Part shown: in pieces, positions 62,905-64,000 of the stretch | How positions within the stretch are numbered: the stretch's first letter is position 1 | Layout of the letters: every line of letters begins with the position of its first letter | From: Adiantum capillus-veneris | Taxonomy: Eukaryota; Streptophyta; Polypodiopsida; Polypodiales; Pteridaceae | Assembly: GCA_014529385.2 (NCBI GenBank) | Contig: CM043965.1 | Coordinates: 67,143,690-67,207,689 of the forward strand | DNA length: 64,000 nt | Direction: 5' to 3' | Notes under the pieces: model-generated | Database searches by the model: none | Told to the model about the DNA's origin: nothing | The model's input: the letters and a program-made list of their open reading frames with translations, nothing else | Program-made: the position numbers and the translations under genes

Positions 62905-64000
62905 GAAACCTATTTAGAAAGCTTCCTCAAACACCAACATATTTCTAGAGGGCAAAAACATGCATCGGACATAGAAGCCGTAAAGGAATTCTTCGGAGGG
63001 TTGGCCACTTGGGTCATAACAAAGACCCTTATTGCCTTTGAGGAACAACATCCATGGTGCTCCTGCTTGCTCTGGCTCATAAAAATATTGAATACATGTG
63101 AGCAGTATTCTGCAAATCTTATATAACATGGCACATGAGAGGTCAGGAATGCTCTTGAAGAAAGTCATGGTGCCCGTTAGGGTTTTCGCCATGTATTCCT
63201 CTGTTGGCTGATCCTTGCTCTGAAGCTGGCAATTGTGGGTAGTTCAACCATGTCAGCCTCTTCTTTTTTAGTGCTTCAAATGCTTGCCATGTCCTTACCC
63301 GTGGTACAAGACAGAATGTTGGGTCTTTCTGTAGTGATGCAGGTGCTCTTGTGAACAGAATGAGATATCTCAAATTCTTGTTCAACCAGCTTTTTCTCCA
63401 CTTCGGGTGGACATCCTCTAATCCTTCTGTCAGCATATCTTTGTAGTGGTCTTTCTTTTACCTATAGTAGCTCTACTTTGATCAAAGTGTATGGCAATGA
63501 TTGATGATGCCATTGTGCATTGTTTTGGTTGGGAGTGAGTTGAGTTACATTGACTGAGTGGAGAACTCTCAACTCCCAATCCATCATTGCTTTCCATTCT
63601 GCATCTGTCTCTTCGGTAATCTCTTCCTTTAGTGCATCTTCCTTAGCTTAGAAAGCTGGACCATGGGCACTTGCTTAGCATCAGTCAGTGGTACTTGAAA
63701 ATCCTCATTTCCTTCTAGCCCTTCCATCGGTTGTGTTTCCATCTCAGAAAAAGAGACTGAGGGAATGTCGACAGTTGGTTGCTCCGAGGGACCTGCTTCT
63801 TCCTATGTCTCTGGTTGTCCCTCTCTCAGCAGCTGATTGACTCTTTTTAACTTTTCTTTCTCTTTGAGGAGTTGCTCTTCTTGTTGTACCCGCATCAACG
63901 CAAGGTCTCTTCTTTGTGATTGCTTGAGCTTCAGCTCTAGCTCGAGATCCTTTTTTCTCTTTTCCAAAGTCTTATAGACTTCATCTGTATCTTTGATCGA
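62905..64000 (-). pseudogene. Gyp4 ORF3 homologue, C-terminal half (broken)
   Basis: 63436-63143 carries WRKSWLNKNLRYLILF, FCLVPRVRTW and WLNYPQLP; 63192-62914 carries AKTLTGTM and IPDLSCAMLYKICR, all colinear with Gyp2 ORF3 residues of about 880-1050. The part to 64000 encodes a Lys/Glu/Leu coiled-coil stretch. Several stops and frameshifts (for example near 63180 and 63455). The start lies beyond the window. Confidence 0.75.

Larger units (their letters stand above)
61784..64000 (-). mobile_element. Gyp4: 3' end of a Gyp2-related element
   Basis: 3' LTR followed (rightward) by a decayed ORF3 homologue running off the window. It inserted into Gyp3 gag-pol. The sequence after the LTR (GTGTCGTCCCTTGACACAG) parallels Gyp2 (ATGTCGTCCCTGACATGAC), so the two share the ORF3-PPT-LTR arrangement. 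Confidence 0.8.

Overview
The window is plant nuclear DNA made almost entirely of nested transposable elements. I found no rRNA, tRNA or CRISPR and only one small candidate host gene. Initiator-Met and Asp tRNA primer sites, Ty1/copia and Ty3/gypsy proteins, long CT/GT tracts and nested LTRs point to a land plant with a large genome. I cannot name the species; a fern or gymnosperm is possible but unproven.

Layout. 1-956 and 6026-7581: one older noncoding segment carrying four copies of a CG-centred palindrome, split by copia element Cop1 (957-6020, minus, CTGTT target duplication), with a small G-box/TATA gene at 184-429. 7582-9545: 5' part of copia Cop2 (plus). 9546-10032: orphan promoter-like segment. 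10033-11561: Cop3 (plus), a fragment of the Cop1 family. 11562-12439: 3' end of copia Cop4 (minus). 12440-43349: Gyp1 (minus), a degraded gypsy element with LTRs over 3 kb. Its right LTR is split by Gyp2 (21334-41427, minus), a 20-kb young gypsy element flanked by GTAAA. 43350-52310: a probable large DNA transposon with GTAC-centred repeat arrays, a transposase-like pseudogene and an FCP1-like fragment, holding a solo LTR. 52311-61783: Gyp3 (minus), a decayed relative of Gyp2 interrupted by two solo LTRs. 61784-64000: 3' LTR and third-ORF pseudogene of Gyp4, a further relative running off the window.

The most interesting system is Gyp2. It has an uninterrupted 2895-residue gag-pol with two integrase zinc domains in tandem and a second retropepsin domain after integrase. 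A separate 1082-residue ORF3 sits where an envelope gene would be, but shows basic patches and coiled coils rather than membrane features. A 22-bp perfect palindrome, present nine times, lies upstream of both genes at matching distances: 168, 452, 587, 872 and 1156 bases before the ORF3 ATG, and 170, 454, 579 and 868 before the gag-pol ATG. The first kilobases of the window carry a variant palindrome with nearly the same spacing once Cop1 is removed. I infer a duplicated regulatory cassette, possibly read by an element-encoded dimeric protein; ORF3 is the candidate. This is a hypothesis, not an established function.
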